A stretch of 5,336 nt of DNA from assembly GCA_030623425.1 (NCBI GenBank), contig JAUXMA010000147.1:1-5336 (forward strand). Reading direction: 5' to 3'. Below, one piece after another: positions 1-5,336 of the stretch (position 1 is the stretch's first letter; each line of letters opens with the position of its first letter). The stretch is from Rhodospirillaceae bacterium (GTDB lineage Bacteria; Pseudomonadota; Alphaproteobacteria; Rhodospirillales; 2-02-FULL-58-16). Under the pieces are notes generated by a model. The model was not told the origin of the DNA. It saw only the letters and a program-made list of their open reading frames with translations, and made no database searches. A program made the position numbers and the translations under genes.

Positions 1-1
1 C

Positions 2-40
2 GCCCAGATCAGGGAGCGCCTGGCCGGTTTCATCCGCTAA
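2..40 (+). CDS. C-terminal end of an unidentified plus-strand gene (partial)
   Basis: An open frame enters from the left edge and reads AQIRERLAGFIR before a TAA stop at 38-40. The composition (charged amphipathic helix ending in Phe-Ile-Arg) and the GC-rich third positions fit the end of a real protein. Non-coding, palindrome-rich sequence begins directly after the stop. Twelve residues are too few to name a family. The alternative is that this is a chance open frame in 40 bases, so the call is tentative. Confidence 0.45.
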   Translation, partial: AQIRERLAGFIR

Positions 41-59
41 AGCATTTCAGGATTGATCG
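38..59 (+). repeat. Short direct repeat, copy 1 (AAAGCATTTC-type element)
   Basis: This 22-base segment begins TAAAGCATTTCAGGATTG and recurs at 550-571 with 20 of 22 identical bases. It starts on the T of the stop codon of the upstream open frame and runs into the left arm of the hairpin at 50-77. Both copies lie at gene ends. It resembles the left half of the AGAGCATTT...AAATGCTCT palindromes scattered between genes in many alphaproteobacteria; that comparison is from memory and is not computed. Confidence 0.5.
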
Positions 60-77
60 CACGCATGCGATCAATCC
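50..77. repeat. 12-bp perfect inverted repeat with 4-nt loop
   Basis: The arm GGATTGATCGCA (50-61) is exactly complementary to TGCGATCAATCC (66-77), leaving the loop CGCA. It lies 10 bases after the TAA of the upstream open frame, so it could act as a terminator or 3'-end stabiliser of that transcript. No T-run follows, so it is not a canonical intrinsic terminator. The outer part of the left side (38-49) is not matched on the right, as expected for a decayed longer palindrome. Confidence 0.7.
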
Positions 78-141
78 GCGTTCAAACGCCACGCAGGCTT
101 AACCCCCGCTGTCGCGGCGGATTGCGGCTCTCGCCACAATC

Positions 142-189
142 AGAGCGCATCTAAGATTAAATGATTCCATTCAATCTTAGATGCGCTCT
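142..189. repeat. Long intergenic palindrome (22-bp stem, one mismatch, 4-nt loop)
   Basis: The left arm begins AGAGCGCATCTAAGATT (142-158) and pairs perfectly over 17 bp with AATCTTAGATGCGCTCT (173-189). After one A-C mismatch (159/172) the stem continues for 4 bp (160-163 with 168-171) around an ATTC loop (164-167). The AGAGC...GCTCT ends and TGATTC-like centre resemble a class of dispersed intergenic palindromes known from alphaproteobacteria. It lies about 90 bases upstream of the lipoprotein gene. It could be a dispersed repeat copy, a bidirectional terminator, or a structured leader. Family assignment is inference. Confidence 0.75.
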
Positions 190-249
190 AACCGGGAAAA
201 CGTCCCGTTCCTTTCATAGCAACTTGCGAGAGACACGGCATTGTGCCGG

Positions 250-270
250 TCTTCGGAACATTCGAAGAGG
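250..270 (+). promoter_or_regulatory. Ribosome binding site inside a small hairpin upstream of the lipoprotein gene
   Basis: GAAGAGG (264-270) is a good Shine-Dalgarno sequence six bases before the ATG at 277, and it decides the start of that gene. TCTTCG (250-255) is complementary to CGAAGA (263-268). One G-U and one A-U pair (256-257 with 261-262) extend this to an 8-pair stem with loop ACA. If it forms in mRNA, five of the seven Shine-Dalgarno bases are paired. That would allow temperature- or factor-dependent translation. The pairing is seen directly; any regulatory role is inference. Confidence 0.5.
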
Positions 271-276
271 TAGGTC

Positions 277-534
277 ATGAAGATGGCGGTATTCCCCGTA
301 ATTGCGGTGTTGATTCTCGGCGGCTGCGTGTCCAACGGCATGGGCCCGAAGGAAACCATGGGCGGAATGGTTGGCGCCGCCGCCGGCGGTGTCGCCGGCG
401 CGCAGGTGGGCAAAGGCGACGGCAAGCTTGTCGGCGTCGCCATCGGGACCCTTATCGGCGCCTACGCGGGAAGCCAGTTGGGACAGAGCGCCGACCGCGC
501 CGACGCCCTGTATTTCAACCGGGTCAATCAATAA
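277..534 (+). CDS. Small glycine-zipper lipoprotein (17-kDa-antigen-like)
   Basis: An 85-residue envelope protein. Residues 1-16 form a short lipoprotein signal (MKMAVFPVIAVLILGG) with a lipobox-like LGGC, so Cys17 would be lipidated after cleavage by signal peptidase II. There is no Asp at +2 (Ser19 follows Val18), so outer-membrane sorting is likely. Residues about 27-72 are a glycine-zipper segment with repeated GxxxG/AxxxG spacing (MGGMVGAAAGGVAGAQVG, then GVAIGTLIGAYAGSQLG). Two hydrophobic stretches are separated by a charged turn (KGDGK), as in the Rickettsia 17-kDa surface antigen and glycine-zipper 2TM families. Those families are linked to outer-membrane integrity; the precise role here is unknown. 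The first ATG is chosen for its GAAGAGG at 264-270; Met3 is a weaker alternative. The gene is convergent with the TPR-OmpA gene, 47 bases away, and is preceded by a hairpin-rich leader. Confidence 0.85.
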   Translation: MKMAVFPVIAVLILGGCVSNGMGPKETMGGMVGAAAGGVAGAQVGKGDGKLVGVAIGTLIGAYAGSQLGQSADRADALYFNRVNQ

Positions 535-550
535 AAAAACCGTCGGCTTT
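533..550 (-). terminator. Possible weak intrinsic terminator of the minus-strand envelope operon
   Basis: Read on the minus strand, AAAGCC (550-545) can pair with GGTTTT (541-536), including one G-U pair, around the 3-nt loop GAC. The T-run continues to 533, giving seven consecutive T. It lies about 30 bases beyond the TGA of the TPR-OmpA gene and overlaps the stop codon of the convergent lipoprotein gene. The stem is short and A-U rich, so termination would be weak. No comparable U-tailed structure is seen for the plus strand here. Confidence 0.3.
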
Positions 551-571
551 AAAGCATTTCAAGATTGGTCG
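550..571 (+). repeat. Short direct repeat, copy 2 (AAAGCATTTC-type element)
   Basis: TAAAGCATTTCAAGATTG and four more bases repeat the segment at 38-59, with two transitions. It sits between the convergent lipoprotein and TPR-OmpA genes. Unlike copy 1 it has no complementary right arm: the sequence to the right runs straight into the end of the TPR-OmpA gene. It looks like half of a palindromic element. Confidence 0.5.
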
Positions 572-581
572 GCGGGCAATG

Positions 582-1526
582 TCACATCCGGCCCTGGTTG
601 ACGAAGGTTACCCGGCGGTTGCGGAAGCGCCCGGATTCGCTTTCGTTCGAGGCGATGGGCAGCGATTCGCCAAAACCCATCGTTTGCAGCCGCTGGGGTT
701 GGATGCCGAAACGTTCGGTGAGAGCACGCTTGACGCTTGCCGCGCGCCGTTCCGAGAGGTGCTGATTGTAGGCCTCGCCGCCGGTGCTGTCGGTGTGCCC
801 CTCGATCAAGATCCGCATTTTTTGCAGGACCGGCGTTCGCAACGCCCCGGCGATCTGCTCGATTTGCGGCCATGCCTGTGTCCGAATGCGATCCGAATCG
901 GTATCGAATAGAATGGGAATATCAATAGAGCGCGGGGTCCGGCCTTCCACCGTCAGCCCCCGGGTGCGGGGTTGGCTCAGTGAACGCGTGATCTGCTTGG
1001 CCGTCACCAACGATGCCGCCGCCGCCATACGGGCTTTTTGCCATCGTTCCCTGTATTGGTCTTCATACCTTGCCAGGCGCAACGGATCCCCCCGCCGCTT
1101 CACCGCTTGCAGCCTTTCCAGGAAGCCGCGGTAGGCCTCGGCCGCCCTCTTGAAATCGCCTTTCGCCATCAGCACGTCGCCGAGCCCGGCGTAGGGGGCG
1201 GCGCTTTCTGGATCCGCCGCCACGGCGCGCCTGTAAAGGGCTTCGGCCTCGGCGAGACGGCCCTGGTTTTCCCTCATCACGGCAAGATCGTTCAGCGCCA
1301 TGGCATGGCGCGGGCACAGGCGAACGGCCTCCCGCAACAGGCTTTCGGCGCCGCCGCTCGAGGCCCGCGGCCGCTCAAGCAGCTCATCGGCCCTGGCGCA
1401 GTCGTCGTCTTGGACAAGCGCTGGTCCGGCGAATAAGGCAAGGCAGGCGGAACAAGCGATCAGGACGGAGAAACGAAATCCCTTGCGCCGGCGCCGCTCG
1501 CTTCCACATCTGCCGGAGATGGTCAT
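582..1526 (-). CDS. Secreted TPR protein with C-terminal OmpA-like peptidoglycan-binding domain
   Basis: A 314-residue exported protein, probably anchored to peptidoglycan in the periplasm. A basic N-terminus (RRRRK at 11-15) and hydrophobic core (about 19-36) form a Sec signal; cleavage is probably near residues 36-39. Two TPR-type repeats lie at about 74-107 and 108-141 (ALNDLAVMRENQGRLAEAEA, then PYAGLGDVLMAKGDFKRAAE). A linker of about 60 residues follows. The OmpA/MotB-type domain spans about 200-311 and has the full diaminopimelate-binding signature: HTD (244-246), Asn254, LS (257-258), Arg261-Ala262 and the late NRRV (303-306). Asp246 and Arg261 match the OmpA residues that bind peptidoglycan. 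No beta-barrel is present. The start overlaps the stop of the upstream DUF4384-like gene as ATGA, with AAGGGG at 1529-1534, so translation is coupled. TPRs usually bind partner proteins; the obvious candidate is the coupled upstream product, which is inference. Confidence 0.88.
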   Translation of the reverse strand: MTISGRCGSERRRRKGFRFSVLIACSACLALFAGPALVQDDDCARADELLERPRASSGGAESLLREAVRLCPRHAMALNDLAVMRENQGRLAEAEALYRRAVAADPESAAPYAGLGDVLMAKGDFKRAAEAYRGFLERLQAVKRRGDPLRLARYEDQYRERWQKARMAAAASLVTAKQITRSLSQPRTRGLTVEGRTPRSIDIPILFDTDSDRIRTQAWPQIEQIAGALRTPVLQKMRILIEGHTDSTGGEAYNQHLSERRAASVKRALTERFGIQPQRLQTMGFGESLPIASNESESGRFRNRRVTFVNQGRM

Positions 1527-3043
1527 GGCCCCTTATCCATGGCCGTCACGGCCATGACGACCTCGGACATCCTGGTGTCGGCGATATCGCGATAGATACG
1601 CGTCAATCGATCGGCGATGGCGGCGGGAATGAGTGCCTGGTCGTTGGCGGCGACCTCCGGCGGCAGGGAAGCGGTGACGTCGCGATCAAGCGCGAAACAC
1701 CTGAGCCGCTCCTCCCCGGCGGGCGGCGAGACGGTGAAATCAAAAGGCATCTCGGGGCTCGGAATGTGAAACTGGGCGCGCCCGGCTATGCGGTTGTTTT
1801 TCAAATAGCGGTTGGGAAATATCTTCATCGTCTTGCCGTTCGCCTGCTTGTAAAAGCAATGCAAAAACACATCCTCGGATGCATAGATGAAGAGGACCAT
1901 TTTCTCGCCAAGGCGGAAAACCGGGTTGTGGCCCTTGTTGCTCGTCAGTTCGAGACCGATCGGGCCATAACCGTGGTTGTCCCCGGCCGCCGCCGACTTC
2001 CCGGACGTCTCCGGCACCAGGATCAGGCCGGGGGGAATCGAGGTCTTGTGAATGCGGCGGTTCCAGGCCAGTCCTTGCCCTTTGCCGTTGCGAATGGCGA
2101 GGCGAAGCTGCACATGCCGGCCGAGATCCCAGTAGCTCCCGGTCAGCAGATAGTCCCCCACCTGGTCGCCGGCGAGCATGCTGTCGACCCCCTTTGCCGT
2201 GACGTTCATTCCACGCAATTTTTTCACCTGCGCCGGGGTAATGGCGGCGTCGATCACTTGCAAGCTGGAGCCGCTCAATACGTTGTCCATTTTCATCTGC
2301 AGGGCATCGGCGAAGCGCTCGACGAAATAACGGCCGAAGGACGTTTGCACACCGCTTTCGGCGAACAGCAGCCCATGCACCCGCAGCCGTTTCAGCTTGG
2401 GGCCGAGAGCGGCGAAATGGGCCGTCGCGGCGTCGATGGCGGCATCGATGGTGAGGCTGTCCTCGGCGGCGCCGATGGCGGCGAAATCCAAGGCCATGAA
2501 ATGCGCGCCGCTGGTGGCGAGGATCTCGCCGCCCATGTCCACCGCCCGGTAGGAAAGATTGACCCCGCCATCGGCGGCCAGCATCTTGCCGATGATGAGG
2601 ACATCCACCTTGGCCTTGCCGACGACGGCGGCGACCGGGTTGTTGATCTTGCCGAAAAGGTCCATGCCCTCGACCTCCTTGATCAGGGTCGTGAAGTCGG
2701 TGCGGGTCATGAACCGGAGAGATCCCGAACCGCCCTTGACGAGGGCGTCCAGGAGCGCCTCGTTCCAGGAGCGGGCCAGAAGTTTAGGGATGGGGACCGG
2801 CTCCCGGTCGAAGGGCCAGACGGCGACGCGGGGCGGTCCGCCAATGCCCTTCCATTTCTTGTATTTGTCGATCAGCTTAGCGACGACACCCGGCTTCTTC
2901 GGCCGTGGCGGTTCCAGTCTGGCCAGCAGTTCCTTGGCCATGGCATCGAAAACGCTCGGCTTTTCCGGCGCCGCCACTTGCGCCGCGGCAACCGTTAAAG
3001 TCATGGCGAAAACGACAACGGCGAGACACAAAAACCGGCTCAT
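1523..3043 (-). CDS. Secreted protein with two CsgG/FlgO-like domains and a C-terminal DUF4384-like domain
   Basis: A 506-residue exported protein of unknown exact function. Residues 1-21 are a Sec signal peptide (MSRFLCLAVVVFAMTLTVAA, cleavage probably after Ala21). A charged linker follows (about 30-68). A first CsgG/FlgO/TolB-N-like domain lies at about 71-185, with an RVAVWPFD opening strand, RTD (114-116), KVDVLIIGKM (145-154) and a strand pair ending GGEILATS. A second, diverged copy lies at about 218-335 (RLRVHGLLFAESG, then GDYLLTGSYWDLGRHVQLRL). The C-terminal region at about 363-452 resembles DUF4384: LGEKMVLFIYASEDVFLHCF, FPN (409-411), IPSP (427-430), then a predicted PAGEE turn. 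In-frame codons extend upstream to 3259, but they overlap the end of polA, while ATG 3043 is followed by a clean signal peptide. Its start is supported by GGGGGA at 3051-3056, 7 bases away. The stop overlaps the TPR-OmpA start by 4 bp. Domain names rest on pattern recognition only. Confidence 0.78.
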   Translation of the reverse strand: MSRFLCLAVVVFAMTLTVAAAQVAAPEKPSVFDAMAKELLARLEPPRPKKPGVVAKLIDKYKKWKGIGGPPRVAVWPFDREPVPIPKLLARSWNEALLDALVKGGSGSLRFMTRTDFTTLIKEVEGMDLFGKINNPVAAVVGKAKVDVLIIGKMLAADGGVNLSYRAVDMGGEILATSGAHFMALDFAAIGAAEDSLTIDAAIDAATAHFAALGPKLKRLRVHGLLFAESGVQTSFGRYFVERFADALQMKMDNVLSGSSLQVIDAAITPAQVKKLRGMNVTAKGVDSMLAGDQVGDYLLTGSYWDLGRHVQLRLAIRNGKGQGLAWNRRIHKTSIPPGLILVPETSGKSAAAGDNHGYGPIGLELTSNKGHNPVFRLGEKMVLFIYASEDVFLHCFYKQANGKTMKIFPNRYLKNNRIAGRAQFHIPSPEMPFDFTVSPPAGEERLRCFALDRDVTASLPPEVAANDQALIPAAIADRLTRIYRDIADTRMSEVVMAVTAMDKGP

Positions 3044-3050
3044 CCGGATA

Positions 3051-3056
3051 TCCCCC
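3051..3056 (-). promoter_or_regulatory. Ribosome binding site that sets the DUF4384-like gene start
   Basis: On the minus strand GGGGGA lies seven bases before the ATG at 3043. It favours this start over the in-frame ATG codons at 3256-3259, which lie inside the end of polA. The 157-bp gap 3044-3200 shows no convincing sigma-70 promoter and no U-tailed terminator for polA, so read-through from polA remains possible. Confidence 0.6.
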
Positions 3057-3200
3057 AATCCCCTTGCCAACTGGCGCGGCGGTAGGCTTCGCCATGATGC
3101 CTGTTTCACCTTGCTCCAGCAACCCGAAGCAAAGGCATGGGATATCTTCGGATGAACTCGGAAAGCCGTCGTAGGGGTGCAATTTAGGTGATACAGGCCA

Positions 3201-5336
3201 CTAGTGTGCTTGCGCCCAATTGTAGCCGAGACCGGTATCGACCACCAGTGGAACATCAAGGAACGCGGCTCGCTGCATAATCTTTTGGACCAACGCCGCC
3301 GTCTCTTCCGCTTCCGCCTCCGGCACCTCGAAAATCAGTTCGTCGTGAACCTGAAGAAGCATTTTCGCCGCCAGCCCGGCTTTGTCAAGGACGCCGGGAA
3401 GGCGGATCATGGCGCGTTTGATGATGTCGGCGGCGCCTCCTTGTATGGGTGCGTTGATGGCGGCGCGTTCGGCGAGGTTGCGCCTCGCCGCATTCTTGTC
3501 GTTGAGTCCCCGGACATGGCACTTGCGGCCGAAAAGCGTGGTCACGAAACCATTGCGTTTGGCTTCCTCCTTGGTCCGGTCCATGTAGCCGCGAATGCCC
3601 GGATAGCGTTCGAAATAGGCTTCGATATAGCGTCCCGCTTGGCTGTTTGAGATGCCCAGCTGCCGCCCCAAGCCGAAGGCCGAGATGCCGTAAATGATGC
3701 CGAAATTTATCGCCTTGGCGCGGCGCCGGAGGGCCGGATCCATGCCCTCGACGGGAAAGCCGAAAACCTGGCTTGCGGTCAGGGCATGGATGTCCTGGCC
3801 GTCACGGAAGGCTTGTTTCATCGTCGTGATGTCGGCGACGTGGGCGAGCAACCTGAGTTCGATCTGCGAATAATCCGCCGACAGCAGTTTACAGCCCTTC
3901 TCGGCAATGAAGGTGCGGCGAATCTTGCGCCCCTCCTCGGTACGGACGGGAATATTCTGAAGATTGGGATTCGACGAAGCCAGCCGCCCGGTCGATGTCG
4001 CCGCCATGGAATAAGATGTATGAACCCGTTGGCTCGCTTCGTTGATCTGGCCGATCAAGGCGTCGGTATAAGTGTTTTTCAGTTTCGCCAGCTGCCGCCA
4101 ATCGAGCACCCGCGCCGGCAGGTCGTGGCCTTCGGCGGCCAGTATTTCCAACACATCGGCGCCGGTGGCATAGGCTCCGGTCTTGCCCTTTTTTCCGCCC
4201 GCGAAGCCCATTTCGTCGAACAGCACTAAGCCCAGCTGCTTCGGCGAGCCGACGTTGAACTGGCGGCCCGCCAGCCGGTGAATCTCCTGTTCCAGCCCGG
4301 CCAGGCGGGTTGAGAAATCGTCGCTCAGGCGTTTCAGTTCGGCGGCGTCGACCTTGATCCCGCGACGCTCCATTTCCACCAGCACCGGGATTAACGGGCG
4401 TTCGATGGTCTCGTAAACGGTGGCCATGCGTTCGGCCGCCAGGCGGGGTTTCAGTCGCCGGTGCAAAATGCCGGTGAGGTCGGCGTCCTCGGCGGCATAA
4501 TCGAGGGCTTTGTCGATGGCAACCAGATCGAAAGTGACCTGCGTCTTGCCGCTGCCGACCACGTCCTTGTACTTGATGGTGGCGTGGCCGAGATGGCGTT
4601 CCGCCAGTTCATCGAGACCGTGCCCGTGAAGCCCTCCTTCGAGGACGTAAGAAAGGACCATGGTGTCGTCGACCGGGGTGATGGAAACACCGTGTTGGGC
4701 GAGGACTTGCATGTCGTATTTGATATTGTGTCCGACCTTGAGCACGGCGGCGTCCTCAAGCAATGGTTTAAGAAGCGCCATGGCGCCGCTGAAATCAATC
4801 TGCCGTGGCGCCCCCTCCCCGCCGCCGCCGCCACCACCGCCCAAGTCGTCACCCAGGTCGAGGCTGCCCTGCGCCGCCGGCGTCCTGTGGGCGAGCGGAA
4901 TGTAGCAGGCCCGTCCGGCGGCGCCGACGGCAAGCGAAACGCCGACCAGTTTGGCCTCCACGGCGTTAAGGGAAGTGGTTTCGGTATCGACGGCGACGAC
5001 GCCGGCCTCGCTGGCGGCGGCGATCCAGCGGCGTAGCGCCGCCGCCTCCCGGACCAGTTCGTATTCGGCGGCGGCGGCAACGGATTCGGCCGCCGCCCGT
5101 CCTTCCCGGCCGAAACGGCTTTTCACCCTGCCGATCAAGGATTTGAAGCCCTGTGCATCGAGGAATTTCAAAAGCGCCTCCCGATCGGGCTCCTTGACGG
5201 CGAAATCGGCCAGCGGCACCTCCACCGGCACGTCGTCCTTGAGCGTCACCAGGGTCCGCGACAGGCGGGCAACGTCGGCCTGTTCGGTGAGGTTCCGGCG
5301 GCGTTTCGGCTGCTTGATCTCGCCGGCGCGGGCGAG
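3201..5336 (-). CDS. polA: DNA polymerase I, missing the N-terminal 5'-nuclease part (runs off the window edge)
   Basis: The visible 711 residues are the C-terminal three quarters of PolA, the repair and Okazaki-fragment polymerase. The family is usually 900-1000 residues, so roughly 250 N-terminal residues lie beyond the edge. The frame is open to base 5336 and begins LARAGEIKQPKRR, the tail of the 5'-nuclease domain. In visible numbering, the 3'-5' exonuclease has all its metal ligands: DTE (117-119), N204 and D208 in HNIKYD, and Y280 and D284 in YAAEDAD, so proofreading should be active. The polymerase domain has motif A DYSQIELR (Asp488), motif B with Arg537, Lys541, Phe545 and Tyr549 (RRRAKAINFGIIYG), and motif C QVHDE (664-666). 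Phe545 is the residue that disfavours dideoxynucleotides. The C-terminus NWAQAH matches the family ending. An eight-glycine run (166-173) interrupts the exonuclease domain. No internal start is proposed; the GTG at 5249 is inside the gene. Confidence 0.97.
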   Translation of the reverse strand, partial: LARAGEIKQPKRRRNLTEQADVARLSRTLVTLKDDVPVEVPLADFAVKEPDREALLKFLDAQGFKSLIGRVKSRFGREGRAAAESVAAAAEYELVREAAALRRWIAAASEAGVVAVDTETTSLNAVEAKLVGVSLAVGAAGRACYIPLAHRTPAAQGSLDLGDDLGGGGGGGGEGAPRQIDFSGAMALLKPLLEDAAVLKVGHNIKYDMQVLAQHGVSITPVDDTMVLSYVLEGGLHGHGLDELAERHLGHATIKYKDVVGSGKTQVTFDLVAIDKALDYAAEDADLTGILHRRLKPRLAAERMATVYETIERPLIPVLVEMERRGIKVDAAELKRLSDDFSTRLAGLEQEIHRLAGRQFNVGSPKQLGLVLFDEMGFAGGKKGKTGAYATGADVLEILAAEGHDLPARVLDWRQLAKLKNTYTDALIGQINEASQRVHTSYSMAATSTGRLASSNPNLQNIPVRTEEGRKIRRTFIAEKGCKLLSADYSQIELRLLAHVADITTMKQAFRDGQDIHALTASQVFGFPVEGMDPALRRRAKAINFGIIYGISAFGLGRQLGISNSQAGRYIEAYFERYPGIRGYMDRTKEEAKRNGFVTTLFGRKCHVRGLNDKNAARRNLAERAAINAPIQGGAADIIKRAMIRLPGVLDKAGLAAKMLLQVHDELIFEVPEAEAEETAALVQKIMQRAAFLDVPLVVDTGLGYNWAQAH
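4818..4841 (-). repeat. GGC/GGT codon repeat encoding eight glycines inside polA
   Basis: Read on the minus strand the codons are GGC GGT GGT, four GGC and GGG, giving Gly166-Gly173 of the visible protein. The run falls between exonuclease motif I (YIPLAH strand) and the ALLKPLLED helix. In E. coli PolA this loop is short and lacks glycines, so the run is a surface-loop insertion. Trinucleotide runs like this can change length by slippage, but any change in whole codons would keep the frame. Confidence 0.8.

Noticed and set aside
256..270. A LexA box (GAAC-N7-GAAC type) before the lipoprotein gene
   Set aside because: GAAC at 256-259 is followed seven bases later by GAGG, not GAAC, so the second half-site is missing.
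243..911. A 222-codon plus-strand open frame across the lipoprotein gene and into the TPR-OmpA gene
   Set aside because: It is out of frame with the lipoprotein gene, which has a signal peptide and ribosome binding site. Its product is an arginine-rich low-complexity sequence, and it runs antisense to conserved OmpA-domain codons.
1766..2998. A 410-codon open frame on the plus strand
   Set aside because: It lies entirely antisense to the DUF4384-like gene. Its translation is rich in His, Gln, Arg and Gly without any recognisable domain, as expected for the mirror of a GC-rich gene, and it has no clear ribosome binding site.
3044..3200. Terminator of polA or sigma-70 promoter of the envelope operon
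   Set aside because: No stem with a following T-run was found. The best -35-like match (TTGCAC on the minus strand) has no acceptable -10 at normal spacing.
3044..3259. An N-terminal extension of 72 codons on the DUF4384-like protein
   Set aside because: It would overlap the end of polA by 59 bases and bury the signal peptide. The ATG at 3043 has a ribosome binding site and starts directly with a signal sequence.
4451..5080. A 209-codon minus-strand open frame and a 191-codon plus-strand frame (4461-5036)
   Set aside because: Both are out-of-frame shadows of polA, whose reading frame here holds intact exonuclease motifs.
5247..5249. GTG as a start codon for a short PolA
   Set aside because: The frame stays open to the window edge and the upstream residues match PolA beyond the 5'-nuclease core, so this is an internal valine.

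Overview
The window is 5.3 kb of GC-rich DNA. It looks like a chromosomal segment of an alphaproteobacterium, possibly of the Rhodospirillales type. The support is indirect: the PolA sequence style (for example the LARAGEIKQPKRR segment), the codon use, and AGAGC...GCTCT-type intergenic palindromes. No taxonomic search was possible, so the placement is an inference.

Layout, left to right. Positions 1-40 hold what is probably the last twelve codons of a plus-strand gene of unknown identity. Positions 41-276 are non-coding and unusually rich in inverted repeats. They include a 12-bp hairpin (50-77), a long 22-bp-stem palindrome (142-189) and a small hairpin that covers the ribosome binding site of the next gene (250-268). 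Positions 277-534 (plus) encode a small glycine-zipper lipoprotein. A 47-bp gap separates it from a convergent minus-strand group.

The minus-strand group reads from right to left. First is polA (DNA polymerase I), which enters from beyond the right edge and ends at 3201. After a 157-bp gap comes a secreted protein with two tandem CsgG/FlgO-like domains and a C-terminal DUF4384-like domain (3043-1523). This overlaps by 4 bp (ATGA) a secreted TPR-OmpA-like protein (1526-582).

The last two genes are almost certainly co-translated and look like one cell-envelope module: a periplasmic or outer-membrane assembly-type protein plus a peptidoglycan-anchoring TPR protein. The glycine-zipper lipoprotein facing them is also an envelope protein, so the left 3 kb reads as an envelope cluster beside the housekeeping gene polA. 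No mobile element, CRISPR array, tRNA or rRNA was seen. The points most worth a second look are the chain of hairpins in 50-268, the hairpin over the lipoprotein ribosome binding site, and the duplicated-domain envelope pair.
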